Source: Zelonia costaricensis (Eukaryota; Euglenozoa; Kinetoplastea; Trypanosomatida; Trypanosomatidae). Taken from it: DNA of 50,058 bases. The translations under genes were made by a program, and so were the position numbers. The notes under the pieces were generated by a model, which worked only from the letters and a program-made list of their open reading frames with translations, did not search any database and had not been told where the DNA came from. The DNA lies in contig JASAOO010003380.1 in assembly GCA_030849075.1 (NCBI GenBank), positions 1 through 50,058 on the forward strand, written 5' to 3'. Shown one piece after another: positions 1 to 9,206 of this stretch; position 1 is the stretch's first letter; every line of letters starts with the position of its first letter.

Positions 1-614
1 TTTGGTGTATTTCTTGCTTCATCTTATATATCTTGATTTATCGACTACTTTTTCTCCCTTTTTTCCCGCTCTCTTCGTTGTTATTGTGTGTGTGTGTGTG
101 TATTTTGTTTTTGCTTTGCTTGGTAACTTCCATTCCACTCCTCCTCCCACCCGCCTTCCTTCCGCCCCATCTGCCGTTTTTTTTTTTTTCAGTTTTCAAG
201 GTATTTCCTTTCCCTTGCCTGCTTGCTTGTTGCGCCGCCGGTCCTCATCGCGAACGCCGCTGTTGTTGTTCGTGTGGCTTCTTCTCCGTGTGTGGTGCTG
301 ATCTCTTATCCCTGTCGTTGTGTTCGCCCCTCTCCCCAATTTCTCACCGTGTCGGTGTCTCGTGCCATCACCCGCTCGTCACAAGTGATCCTCGTCGCGT
401 TCCGCGTCCTTCTCCTCCCCCCCTTTGCCACCGACTCTCCTTCCTGGTCCGCGTGTGCCTGTCTGTCTGCGTGTGTTCTTGGTGTCTTTACGGTGCGCTT
501 TTCTTTTTTGATATCTGCGATTTGTTTTGTTTTTGTCTGTTGTGTTCTAATCGTCATCCGCGACTTCGCCACTCCGTCGTCGCCCTCATTTTCTTGCCTC
601 ATCTTCACGTAATC
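1..614 (+). other. 5' flank of the first gene (UTR and spacer)
   Basis: This stretch is pyrimidine-rich with a short TG repeat near 85-101 and a T-run at 177-189. The frame of the first gene stays open upstream to about position 33, but the first in-frame ATG is at 615. The amino-acid make-up upstream (Cys, Phe, Leu, Ser rich) differs sharply from the protein downstream, so I treat it as non-coding. Confidence 0.7.
177..192 (+). promoter_or_regulatory. predicted spliced-leader acceptor of the first gene
   Basis: A run of 13 T followed by CAG places a candidate acceptor AG at 191-192, which would give a 5' UTR of about 422 nt. It is the cleanest pyrimidine-tract/AG pair before the ATG at 615. 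Other AGs lie between, so this is a prediction. Confidence 0.45.
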
Positions 615-3600
615 ATGACGCGCCAACGGAAGCACGCCAGGCAGGAGGAGGAGCCACGCGCGACGCCGCCGCCGCCGCTGCCGCTGCAGCATCGGCACCG
701 TGGTGGTCTCATTGTCTTGGCGGAGGTGCCGGTACTGGACTCACCCGAATGGTCCAGCGACGACGAGCTCGACAACCCCACGTACAACAAACGCTTTCGC
801 CACAAGAAGCGCGAGGCGATCCGCCAGCGACTGCACAAGAAGATGGAAGAGAAGGAGCGCCATCAGCTCGAGCACGCAAGCGGGGCGCACCGGCGCGGCA
901 GCCACGGCACTCCTGCGAATGAAAGCGCGAAGGGTGACGGGCCTCCTCCGCCTCCCCTGTCCACGTCGTCCTCCAAGCCTCATGCCGCGCACACCGCACC
1001 CACTGACGGCAGCCTCACGCGCGCGTCGAAGCGGGACAAGCGGACCGCAGCAGCTACAGCAGGCACCGCGAAGGCCGTTGCTGATGCTGCACCGCGGAGG
1101 CCCACCTCTGATCAGCCGCCACCTCCTGCCACTGCGCCATGCGTGGCGATGACATGCAAAGCAGCACCAACCCCGCCTTCCATGTCCCAGCGGCAGCGCT
1201 CCAGGAATGCGGGCACACGCGATCCACCCGCATCTAAGGCTGCTGCCGTTGCCCACAACGCTCAGCATCCAGCAGCACCAGCACCGGCTGCCGCTCCGCC
1301 CGCACCGACGGCATCGCGGCGCCCGCCGCCGCTGAGCGCGCCGCAGCTGCAGACGCCCGCTGTACCGGCCTTCTCCGCCGTCGAGGTGCAGCTGCCCGAA
1401 TCGCGTGGGCCGCCACCCCGCGCGGTGGTGCGGCAGAGCGCCGACAGACTCGCCACCGTCCCCGTGGCCCCGCTGCCGGTGTTCGGTGCCTCCGCCGCAG
1501 CTGCGACGGGGGCGGGCGACGAGGGGGCGGGCTCACCCACGCTCAGCTCGATGCCGACGGTGAGTCAGACCGCCTCCCCGCTTGCTGACCCGAGCCCAGG
1601 CCGCGTGCACGCAACTCCGTCCCCATCCGCAGCGCGTCTCGTCAAGGCGTCCGTCGTGTCGAACCACAAGCCGGCGTGGGGCGGCGGCACCGACAGGACT
1701 TTGACGGAGAAGTCACCGCGGGGGGAAGGGGGCAGCGGCGAGGCGGTGGCTGCGGAGCGCGCTGTGGATGCCGACACAACTGCCGCAGCCCACGCTGCCG
1801 CGCCGTCTTCAGTGTCCGGTGGAGGACGCAGCTCGAGGGCGCCGGACTCTGCGCCAGCGAGCGAGAAGGTAGAGGCTGTCGAGATGGCGGCCCGTGGCTG
1901 CCGCGAGGAACCAGCAGTGGCGTCGAGCTGCACGGGCAGTGTGCGTGGTGGCAGCAACGGTGCAGTGGCCTCTGACGCCGCACATCGCGGCCACCCCAGT
2001 CGCGGCACCTCCGCGGCCTGGCAAACGCAGCAAAGCCCTGCAACACCGCCCACCGCTGCCAAGACGTCGACGGCGGCCACGCTGGCGCGTCCCGCCGCGA
2101 CGACGACGGCACGAAAGGCCGGCACATTAGACCACAGCGCCGGCTCTGGTTCATCAGGGACTTCTCCCGTGCCCGGCGTGCAGCTCTTCCTGCACCGCTC
2201 CGCCTCGGGCGCGCAGCTGGAGAGCGCCGCAGGGAGCTTCTTCGACTACGCAGTCTTCGGCTCGCTGACGGCCGCGGTGCTGAGCATGCGACCCAAGGGC
2301 CGCACCGCTGCCCCTGCACCGTCGTCGTCGGCGCAGCTGCTGGCAGCAATACCCTCCTTTGCCGTGGCCCGACCCGCGCCGGTGCTGGAGTCGCCGGTGG
2401 CCGCCACCCTACGCCGCCCTTCCGCCTCGCTGTCGAGGTCGTCGTCGTCGTCGACTTCTGCGACTGTGTCAGGAAGCAACGAGGGTACATCGAGCGGGCA
2501 GACCGCGCAGCACTCGTGGCTAGAGTCTTCGGTGGCGACGACACTGTCAAACAGCTCGCGCTTCGGGGCGGACTTCCTGCTCGCGTACCACTCGTCCTAC
2601 TACGGCGACATGCTGCGGCACGTAGACGGCGCGGCTACGGCTGCGGCTGCGGCAGCGTTGTCGTCGTCGGAGCCGAGCGGCGACAGCCTTGACGCGACGC
2701 GCCTCTTGGACGCCGCGCTGGACAGCTCGGTCGAGGTGGAGGAAAGGGAGAAGCGTAAAAGTTGGCGGACGAGAGGTGGCAAGAGCCGGGGCCGCCGCAG
2801 CGACAGCGCCGCCGCCGATGCTGGTGGCGCGCCTGGGCTGCATTTCGCAGCTCTCACGGACCGGCTCCAAAGCACAACCCCGCAGTTGGTGACCGGCAGA
2901 TGTGAAGCCGCATCCAACGGCGCCGCGCTGGAGCGCAGCCCGGTGCTGCAGCTCGTTGCCTCCACCTCGACGCGTGGCTGTCATCGTGGGCCGCCGGTCG
3001 TGGTGCGCGAGGTGGATCGAAGCCGGTCCGCCACGGACACCCTCAGCAGCATCACGGATGACCGGAGCTCGCCGCGCAGCCCTCGAGATGGCGGCTCTGA
3101 CGTGTCGCGGCGGCCCAATCGCGACGCCCTGGCGCGCCGCCGCCGCCGCTCGCGCCGTGAGGGGAGCGGCTACGAGGGCGACGAGGCGAGCTCCTTGCCC
3201 GAGCGCCGCAGTCTGAGCGAGGGTGACCACGTGTACTCGTGGTACTACCCCATCGGCTCCGGCAAGGACTTTGCCCCCGCGCCCTCCGCCTCGCCCGGAC
3301 CCGAGACGGCGGGCACGGCAACGAGGGGGGCCACCATGCCGACCGTCTCCACGGCGTCCTCGCTGCGGCAGGCGCAGAGCGACGGGGACGACTACTCCAT
3401 CGGCGTCGGCGCCGTCACCTCCGCCACAACCGCCGCGTCGAGCGTCGCGAGCGACGGAGACGCAGGGGGACAGGCCATCGGTGCCGCGGCGCTCGCGGAG
3501 GCGCCGACCACGCGGGCCGCGTCCGCCTTGCCCTCCGCGCGCGCGACGGCTAGCGGGTTGGCGTCGGCGCCAGCGACGATGTCGTACTCGCGCGGTCGCA

Positions 3601-6600
3601 CAGCGACGAGCCCCACCTCCCTGAGCGCCGGGGGGCATCGGGAGATGGAGGAGGAGGAAGACGGGGAGGACGACGTGAGTGGAGAGTGGTACCTCACCGC
3701 CGCCAGCACGCACGTGTCCAGCCGCTTCCCCGCGGCGACGTCGCGAGACGGCGTGTCCAGCGCCGCCAGCCTGGTGACGCTGTCTACCGGCGGCCACCAC
3801 GGCCGCGGCACGCCATCGCCGTCTGCGTCCCCTCCACCGCCGTATGACATGTCCTTGTTCCAGCACGACTCGCGGCGGCACGCACCCGCCACGGTGAGGG
3901 CACCAGGGGCACCATCGGGCGGTCCACCACCGGCAGCGGCACCAGCCATAGCGGCGGCAACGTCGTCGTCGTCACAGTCGCCACACCGCGAGCCGCCGCC
4001 GCCGCTGAGCCCTTTCCGGCGACCGCCCAGCGCACCGCCGCAGGACCGCGCTCACGGCAGCGGCATCGGCAGTGGCGGCGGCGGCGGCAACGGCTGCCTG
4101 CCGCTAACAGTTCCGTTCTCCTCGCTGCCGAGAAGCTCCACGCGGCTCAGCAAGTCGTCTGAGCTGCGCTCGCCCATGAACCGCAAGACCACCGCCACGC
4201 CAGAGACGCTGCTCTTAACGAGCGTCACGAGCAACGGCAGCGCCACCGCCCCGCCAGCGATGACCAGCAACCCGTTTGCACCCAGCCTCGCCTACCAGCC
4301 ACCCGGGCACCTCCAAACGCAGGCGCCGCCGCCACCGCCGCCACGGCCGCAGGTCAGCGCGAGCTCCTCACACTCCTCACCCCCGCCCCCGCCCCCGCCG
4401 GCTCCACCCAAGACGGTGAGGCTGAGGAGCCTGGCCGGGACGAGCGTCACCGGGGTGTCGGCCTTGGAGACGCACGAAAGGGTGTTCGCTGCGGGCATCG
4501 ACGCCACCGCCTCCACGCGGCCGCGCTCGCCGTTTGGCTTCAGCTCGACTCGCCACACCGGCCTGCAGAGGTACAGCCAGACCTCCGCCGGCAGCGACGT
4601 GCTCTCCTTTCTCGAGAAGGCCTGCGCCGAGGACGACGCACGCGAAAACTGCGCACGGCGGCGGCGTCGCAAGGAGCGGGGCCGGCGCGCGTCGACATCA
4701 GATCACAGCGGGGACGGCAACGGCATCGTGGAGCTTCTTTCCACAAGCTCCACGACTGCGGGCGGCGCGATGATGGCTGTCGTGCCCTCTGCGCCTCCGC
4801 CGGTGCCCGTGTCGGCGTCCGCCTCCTCCGCGGACGCCGCCACGCTCGCTAGCACCACCACCACGACGGCGACGGCCACTCGCAGCAGCCAGAGCAACTC
4901 GAGCAGCGGCCCGGGGGCATCGGCGGCGCTGGGGCGGACGGCGCGGCCAGAGAGCTCGCATCTCAGCGCGCGGTCGAGCATGGTGAGCAGCGAAGTGTAC
5001 TACCCGAGTGCCGCACCGCCGCCGCCGCCGCCCCCACCACCGTTCTCGGCAGCAGCTGCCTCGCAGCAGGCCGTACACGTACCACGGGCAGAGGAGGGCA
5101 CGACGGGAAGTCGCGCGCCACCGGCAATGCTGGAGACGGGATCGGAGGTGCACATCGTGGTGCCGATCGCCGCCGGTGCGAGGGGGACAAACCGCAGGGC
5201 GGTGACGGGCGCCATCACCAGCAGCGGCGGCAGCAGCACCATCACGGCTGTCGCAGAGGTGGCACACGCGCAGCCTGTGCTGGAGAGCGCGCATCTCACG
5301 GAGATCTACACGAGCAGCCGCGGGCTGCCACGCGACAGGCATCCGACCGCGACGCGCGACCACGACGTAGACAGCTGCGACGACCCGAGCTGCGACGACA
5401 GCGCGCGAACGATTGTCGTCGACTTCGCCGCTCGCGCCCCGCAGTCCTTCTTTGTGGCGCCGGCGGCGCCGTCCTTCATCCGCAGCGCCGCCGCCCGCCC
5501 GGCGCTGGCAGCCCCCTCGCTGCCGCGTGCGACGGTGGACCTCCTCACAAGCTTCATGGGCGCACGCCACGAGCACGGCGCCGCGTCGCGGTCGGCACAT
5601 CCTGTGGAGGCCGCTCCCTCGGCGCCGCCGCCTCCGCCGCCGCAGACGTTGCAGCGGCGGCGCAACACTGCCCCGTGCTCGCCTCCCGGGACCCGCGTGG
5701 CGCTCCCCTCTGCGGCCTCGTCGTTGTCGACGCTGAGCTCGTCTGGCCCGACCCGCCTTCGCGTTCGGCGCACCATCGTTGCGAGCCGTCTACGCCCGCG
5801 CGTCGGCGATCGCGCAATCGCCGACGACGGCAGCGCAGGTCTCGAGAGCGCCTCAGCCGTGCCCGTGCACGTTGCTGGCAGCCGCCTCGATCACGCCTTT
5901 ACGACCATGAGTAGCGTGGACAGCAGTCGCAACGGTGGCACGGTGCATTGCGCGCCCTTCGCCAGCGCAGACTGTGACCCAGCGATGGGCGGCAGCGGCA
6001 TTTGGGGTAGCGTGGACGGCTCCGTGCTGGTGCCGCCGCCCCGCCCCGGGCAGAGCGTCCTGGCCATCGCGACCGCGCCGCTCGCGCTCTCCCCTTCGCC
6101 GTCGCCGCAACTGCCCCGCCGTGGCGGCGCTGGAGGCACCGTCACGGCGATGGGCGGTTGGCAGCTGCAGCCGTCGCGACAACCCCCGCACGCCGCAGTC
6201 CGCACCGCCGACGCTGGCGCCGACGAAAGCACACCCGACTCTGGCACTCTCACCCTGGCGCTGCACACGAGCGGGTTGACTTCACCCGTGTTGGGTGGCA
6301 ACGGCGGTGTGCAGCGCAGCTCGGACGACTTCTCCGTCTTCACGGACCGGCGCAACGGATCGCGTGTAGGCGCGTCCGCGGCGGGTGCGGCCACACGCGG
6401 CGGGGGTGCACTGCCGCTGACCTCCGCGCAGCGCCCGCCCTCGGCGAGCTCATCGCTCGCGGTGTGGTCCACCGTCGGGCTGGCGGCGGAGCGGGTGTCG
6501 GCGCTGAGTGGACACGACTACAACCGGTCTCACGCCGACTTCAGCAGCAGCGGTGGGGCCGGCGGCGGTGGCGACGCTGCCGAGGATCTGGTGTGGATGC

Positions 6601-7289
6601 TGTCGGCGCGAATGGGGGCGGCGGCGCCCCGAGCGAACACTGCGGCGGCACGGCGCCTCGCCCCGCCGCGCGCGCTGTCGCCGCTGCCAGACGCCCTGCT
6701 GCTGGACGGCTGTAGCACGCGCGACAACGGCTCCTCATCCACACCAGCAGCAGCGACCGGGCGCACCGGTGTACCCGCGGCGAGCTCTCTGTGGACAAGC
6801 GCTGCCCGCCCGACGCGGGAGCGCATCATGAGCACCGGATCGTGTGATGGCGAGGACGGCAATCACGGGTCGCGGCGGCTCAACGAGGCCCCCTCCATTG
6901 TAGCTCGTCTGACGGCGGAGGCTCTCCGCCGCCAGCAGGAGCGGCAGCGGCAGGCAGAGGCGCGTTCGGCGGCGGAGACGGCGACGGCGACGCGCGGCGC
7001 GACGGAGGATCTGCTGACCCGCATTACGGTCCTGCGCGATGAGCCGCGGTGGGAGGCCGGCGGGCCTGGCGCGTCGCTGACGTCGCTGTTGAACGCGAGC
7101 GTGTTTGCACCCCGCGCCGGCGCGGCGAGCGCGGGGAACGGCCGCGCAGTCGCGCCGAGGAAGAGCGGCGGGGTGGAGTCGCCGCCGGGCCTGGAGCGCT
7201 CCGTGGAGGGGCAGGACAACGGGGACGCCCACGCCTACGACAGGCCCTCTGGCGCGTTGCCGTCGTCCCGCTCGCTACATCTGCAGTGA
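615..7289 (+). CDS. very large low-complexity protein with N-terminal SPEWS motif, function unknown
   Basis: I do not recognise this 2,224-residue protein. No folded catalytic domain, membrane segment or signal peptide is visible. Almost the whole length is rich in Ala, Ser, Thr, Pro, Gly and Arg and is probably disordered. Landmarks are a conserved-looking N-terminal block, VPVLDSPEWSSDDE (residues 38-51), followed by a basic/charged helix (about 58-85). Proline runs occur at 1238-1243, 1256-1262 and 1468-1476, an Arg-rich patch at about 840-850, and a short charged helix near 2097-2130. The start is the first in-frame ATG and directly precedes the motif region. The next gene downstream (14519-18349) carries the same motif, so the two may be diverged relatives or share a binding partner. 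The proline runs could bind profilin, SH3-like or WW domains, which is inference. The gene is certain as an open frame in codon style; its function is not known. Confidence 0.85.
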   Translation: MTRQRKHARQEEEPRATPPPPLPLQHRHRGGLIVLAEVPVLDSPEWSSDDELDNPTYNKRFRHKKREAIRQRLHKKMEEKERHQLEHASGAHRRGSHGTPANESAKGDGPPPPPLSTSSSKPHAAHTAPTDGSLTRASKRDKRTAAATAGTAKAVADAAPRRPTSDQPPPPATAPCVAMTCKAAPTPPSMSQRQRSRNAGTRDPPASKAAAVAHNAQHPAAPAPAAAPPAPTASRRPPPLSAPQLQTPAVPAFSAVEVQLPESRGPPPRAVVRQSADRLATVPVAPLPVFGASAAAATGAGDEGAGSPTLSSMPTVSQTASPLADPSPGRVHATPSPSAARLVKASVVSNHKPAWGGGTDRTLTEKSPRGEGGSGEAVAAERAVDADTTAAAHAAAPSSVSGGGRSSRAPDSAPASEKVEAVEMAARGCREEPAVASSCTGSVRGGSNGAVASDAAHRGHPSRGTSAAWQTQQSPATPPTAAKTSTAATLARPAATTTARKAGTLDHSAGSGSSGTSPVPGVQLFLHRSASGAQLESAAGSFFDYAVFGSLTAAVLSMRPKGRTAAPAPSSSAQLLAAIPSFAVARPAPVLESPVAATLRRPSASLSRSSSSSTSATVSGSNEGTSSGQTAQHSWLESSVATTLSNSSRFGADFLLAYHSSYYGDMLRHVDGAATAAAAAALSSSEPSGDSLDATRLLDAALDSSVEVEEREKRKSWRTRGGKSRGRRSDSAAADAGGAPGLHFAALTDRLQSTTPQLVTGRCEAASNGAALERSPVLQLVASTSTRGCHRGPPVVVREVDRSRSATDTLSSITDDRSSPRSPRDGGSDVSRRPNRDALARRRRRSRREGSGYEGDEASSLPERRSLSEGDHVYSWYYPIGSGKDFAPAPSASPGPETAGTATRGATMPTVSTASSLRQAQSDGDDYSIGVGAVTSATTAASSVASDGDAGGQAIGAAALAEAPTTRAASALPSARATASGLASAPATMSYSRGRTATSPTSLSAGGHREMEEEEDGEDDVSGEWYLTAASTHVSSRFPAATSRDGVSSAASLVTLSTGGHHGRGTPSPSASPPPPYDMSLFQHDSRRHAPATVRAPGAPSGGPPPAAAPAIAAATSSSSQSPHREPPPPLSPFRRPPSAPPQDRAHGSGIGSGGGGGNGCLPLTVPFSSLPRSSTRLSKSSELRSPMNRKTTATPETLLLTSVTSNGSATAPPAMTSNPFAPSLAYQPPGHLQTQAPPPPPPRPQVSASSSHSSPPPPPPPAPPKTVRLRSLAGTSVTGVSALETHERVFAAGIDATASTRPRSPFGFSSTRHTGLQRYSQTSAGSDVLSFLEKACAEDDARENCARRRRRKERGRRASTSDHSGDGNGIVELLSTSSTTAGGAMMAVVPSAPPPVPVSASASSADAATLASTTTTTATATRSSQSNSSSGPGASAALGRTARPESSHLSARSSMVSSEVYYPSAAPPPPPPPPPFSAAAASQQAVHVPRAEEGTTGSRAPPAMLETGSEVHIVVPIAAGARGTNRRAVTGAITSSGGSSTITAVAEVAHAQPVLESAHLTEIYTSSRGLPRDRHPTATRDHDVDSCDDPSCDDSARTIVVDFAARAPQSFFVAPAAPSFIRSAAARPALAAPSLPRATVDLLTSFMGARHEHGAASRSAHPVEAAPSAPPPPPPQTLQRRRNTAPCSPPGTRVALPSAASSLSTLSSSGPTRLRVRRTIVASRLRPRVGDRAIADDGSAGLESASAVPVHVAGSRLDHAFTTMSSVDSSRNGGTVHCAPFASADCDPAMGGSGIWGSVDGSVLVPPPRPGQSVLAIATAPLALSPSPSPQLPRRGGAGGTVTAMGGWQLQPSRQPPHAAVRTADAGADESTPDSGTLTLALHTSGLTSPVLGGNGGVQRSSDDFSVFTDRRNGSRVGASAAGAATRGGGALPLTSAQRPPSASSSLAVWSTVGLAAERVSALSGHDYNRSHADFSSSGGAGGGGDAAEDLVWMLSARMGAAAPRANTAAARRLAPPRALSPLPDALLLDGCSTRDNGSSSTPAAATGRTGVPAASSLWTSAARPTRERIMSTGSCDGEDGNHGSRRLNEAPSIVARLTAEALRRQQERQRQAEARSAAETATATRGATEDLLTRITVLRDEPRWEAGGPGASLTSLLNASVFAPRAGAASAGNGRAVAPRKSGGVESPPGLERSVEGQDNGDAHAYDRPSGALPSSRSLHLQ
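723..767 (+). other. SPEWS motif, copy 1 (protein residues 37-51)
   Basis: The encoded residues are EVPVLDSPEWSSDDE. The pattern is an acidic residue, VP, a hydrophobic residue, L, an acidic residue, then SPEWS and an acidic cluster. It looks like a short linear motif, with a Ser-Pro site and a following acidic patch of the kind proline-directed kinases and CK2 use. The same pattern occurs at 14573-14614 in the next gene. Confidence 0.7.
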
Positions 7290-7346
7290 GTTCTTCTTTC
7301 ATCCTTTTTTTTTTCTGTTTTCGTTGCCGGCCGTGTTTGGACGGTT

Positions 7347-7366
7347 TGTGTGTGTGTGTGTGTGTG
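7347..7366 (+). repeat. (TG)10 microsatellite
   Basis: A perfect TG dinucleotide run 57 bases after the stop codon of the first gene. It fits the window-wide habit of TG repeats just downstream of coding regions. Confidence 0.9.
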
Positions 7367-8775
7367 TTTGCGTATGTGAGGATGTGCGCCAACGCGGGTT
7401 TGTTGGTGTTCAGTGATCTGGCGCTTTCGGTTTTTTTTTTTTTCTTTGCGGTCGTTGTTGCCCAATGGTGTGCCGGCTCGTCTCTCTCTTCGTCTCTCTT
7501 GGTACGAGCATCCGCTCCTTTCTCCACCTGTGCCCTCGTCCCCTCCCCCCATCTACAGCCACGTCGTCGCTCGCCCTGCACGTCATGCTCGCTCGCCGCC
7601 CCTTTCCCGGCTCTCTTCCCTTTCCCTTCACTCTCCCCCTCCCTCCCGTTGGCATTTTGGGTGCCAGTCAGCGCACCGTGCCTCGTCCTCCATTTGTTGA
7701 CTCCTCACCCTCCCTCCCTCCACTTCCTCCACTTCCTTCCTCTCCCCCGCCGTAGCCCTGGATGCCTCTCACAACACCGCCATAGCTTCAACGAGGCGAT
7801 CTAACTCGTGTCTTCTCTTCCGACGCATTCGACAACCTCCATCCCCGCCTTCTTACCTCGTCCACGCTTTTCTACTTCTCCCTCGTTGTGTGCCGATGGT
7901 CTCACCTCGTTCTCCTGTTGTTGTTTTTACGCCTTGTCCAGCTGCCGCAGTTTCTTCTCCGCTCCCCGCTCCCACGCTTCTCCTGCTGCACTGTACTCGA
8001 GGCAACTCAGTCCGGCGTCTCGAGCGCGCACACGCATACGTACCCACTTGCATGCACAATCGAACTGAGCGCCCCCCGCACTTTTCACGTCAGCAGGTCC
8101 CCGCGCCTCGTCCCCTCCCCTCGCTGCGCATCTTCTCCACTTCGCGCAGTGCACGTCCGTACACGTTTCTCCTCAGTCGCACGCACACGAAGCGAACCAG
8201 CCGCCGAGGCCGCTACAGCGACACGAGGGTGCCCCTGTCCTCTCCTCCCCTTCCCCTCTTCTACTGCGGACTACTCCCTTCACGCAGGTCTGCATTTCGG
8301 CGTCTCCCTTCTTAACCCCCTTCGCGCACTGCCACCTCCGGAAGTGTACGGATCCCCCGCCCTCACCCCCCTCTCCATCCTCCTCCCACCCCGGCCCTTT
8401 TTTTTTTTCTGGCTTTCCGCTCTTTCCTGATATGACCGCTCTCTTCATCACTCTGTGGTTAGTGCTTGTCCTCCTGGTGCGATGGCCTCATCGGCAATCA
8501 CGCCAGAGGAACGCGACCAAGAAGCAGGACGAGTGGCGCAGGTGTGCACCACTCGTTCTGCTTCTTCGTTTCCTCTCTACGCTTTCTTGTTGCCGACGTG
8601 TCTTGAGCTGCACCCGCAAACACCATTCTTGCCTTCATTTTTTTCCTCTGTGCACACGCACACCTGGGCTGGTGTGGTTCTCGACATCGCCGTTGCGTTC
8701 GCGGGTCGGCGAGTAGGAAACGGAAGCAGAGCTTTGAGCTCCCTTCTTTCCCCCACATTCCCACGAGGCACGCGT

Positions 8776-8793
8776 CACACACACACACACACA
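8776..8793 (+). repeat. (CA)9 microsatellite
   Basis: A perfect CA run inside the 7.2 kb spacer. CA runs in this window otherwise sit upstream of start codons, yet no credible gene follows within 5 kb. Confidence 0.85.
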
Positions 8794-9147
8794 CCCGCCT
8801 GTACACGCACACTCCTATCGAAGCTCCTCTTATCATTTTTCCAGTTTCTTGCCCCCCTTCCCCTCCCCACCCCCTTGCAACGCAAGTATCCCAGATGGCA
8901 CGGAGAACCCACACCCACACACACGGAAAAAAGAAGACACAACGGAAGAACTGCAGGACGTGCGCCTGCTCGCGGACAGCCAACGGAGGCGTGCAAAAAA
9001 CTGAAGAACAACAACAGCACTCACAGAACCCCCCTTTGTAAACACGAGTGTGCGTGCTGCTGGCAGACGCGCAGAGGCACCTCGGAGGGAGGGCAAAGGG
9101 AGAAGGGGCTTTGTGAGGAACTGCCAGGGCACTGCAACACGCACGAG

Positions 9148-9206
9148 CTCGAGTTTCAAGACTCTTCCGTCGACGCGTACGAGTACGTCGACTCGCTCCT
9201 CTCGAG
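9148..9206. repeat. nested imperfect palindrome
   Basis: An outer pair of CTCGAG sequences (9148-9153 and 9201-9206) encloses an inner hairpin. The inner 7-base arms, GTCGACG (9169-9175) and CGTCGAC (9186-9192), are perfectly complementary around a 10-base loop that can itself pair in an alternative register. It lies in the balanced-composition part of the spacer and is not explained by a gene. Confidence 0.6.

Noticed and set aside
2547..3881. Antisense open frame (444 codons) inside the first gene
   Set aside because: Composition is typical of the complement of Ser/Ala/Pro codons, and no domain is recognisable.
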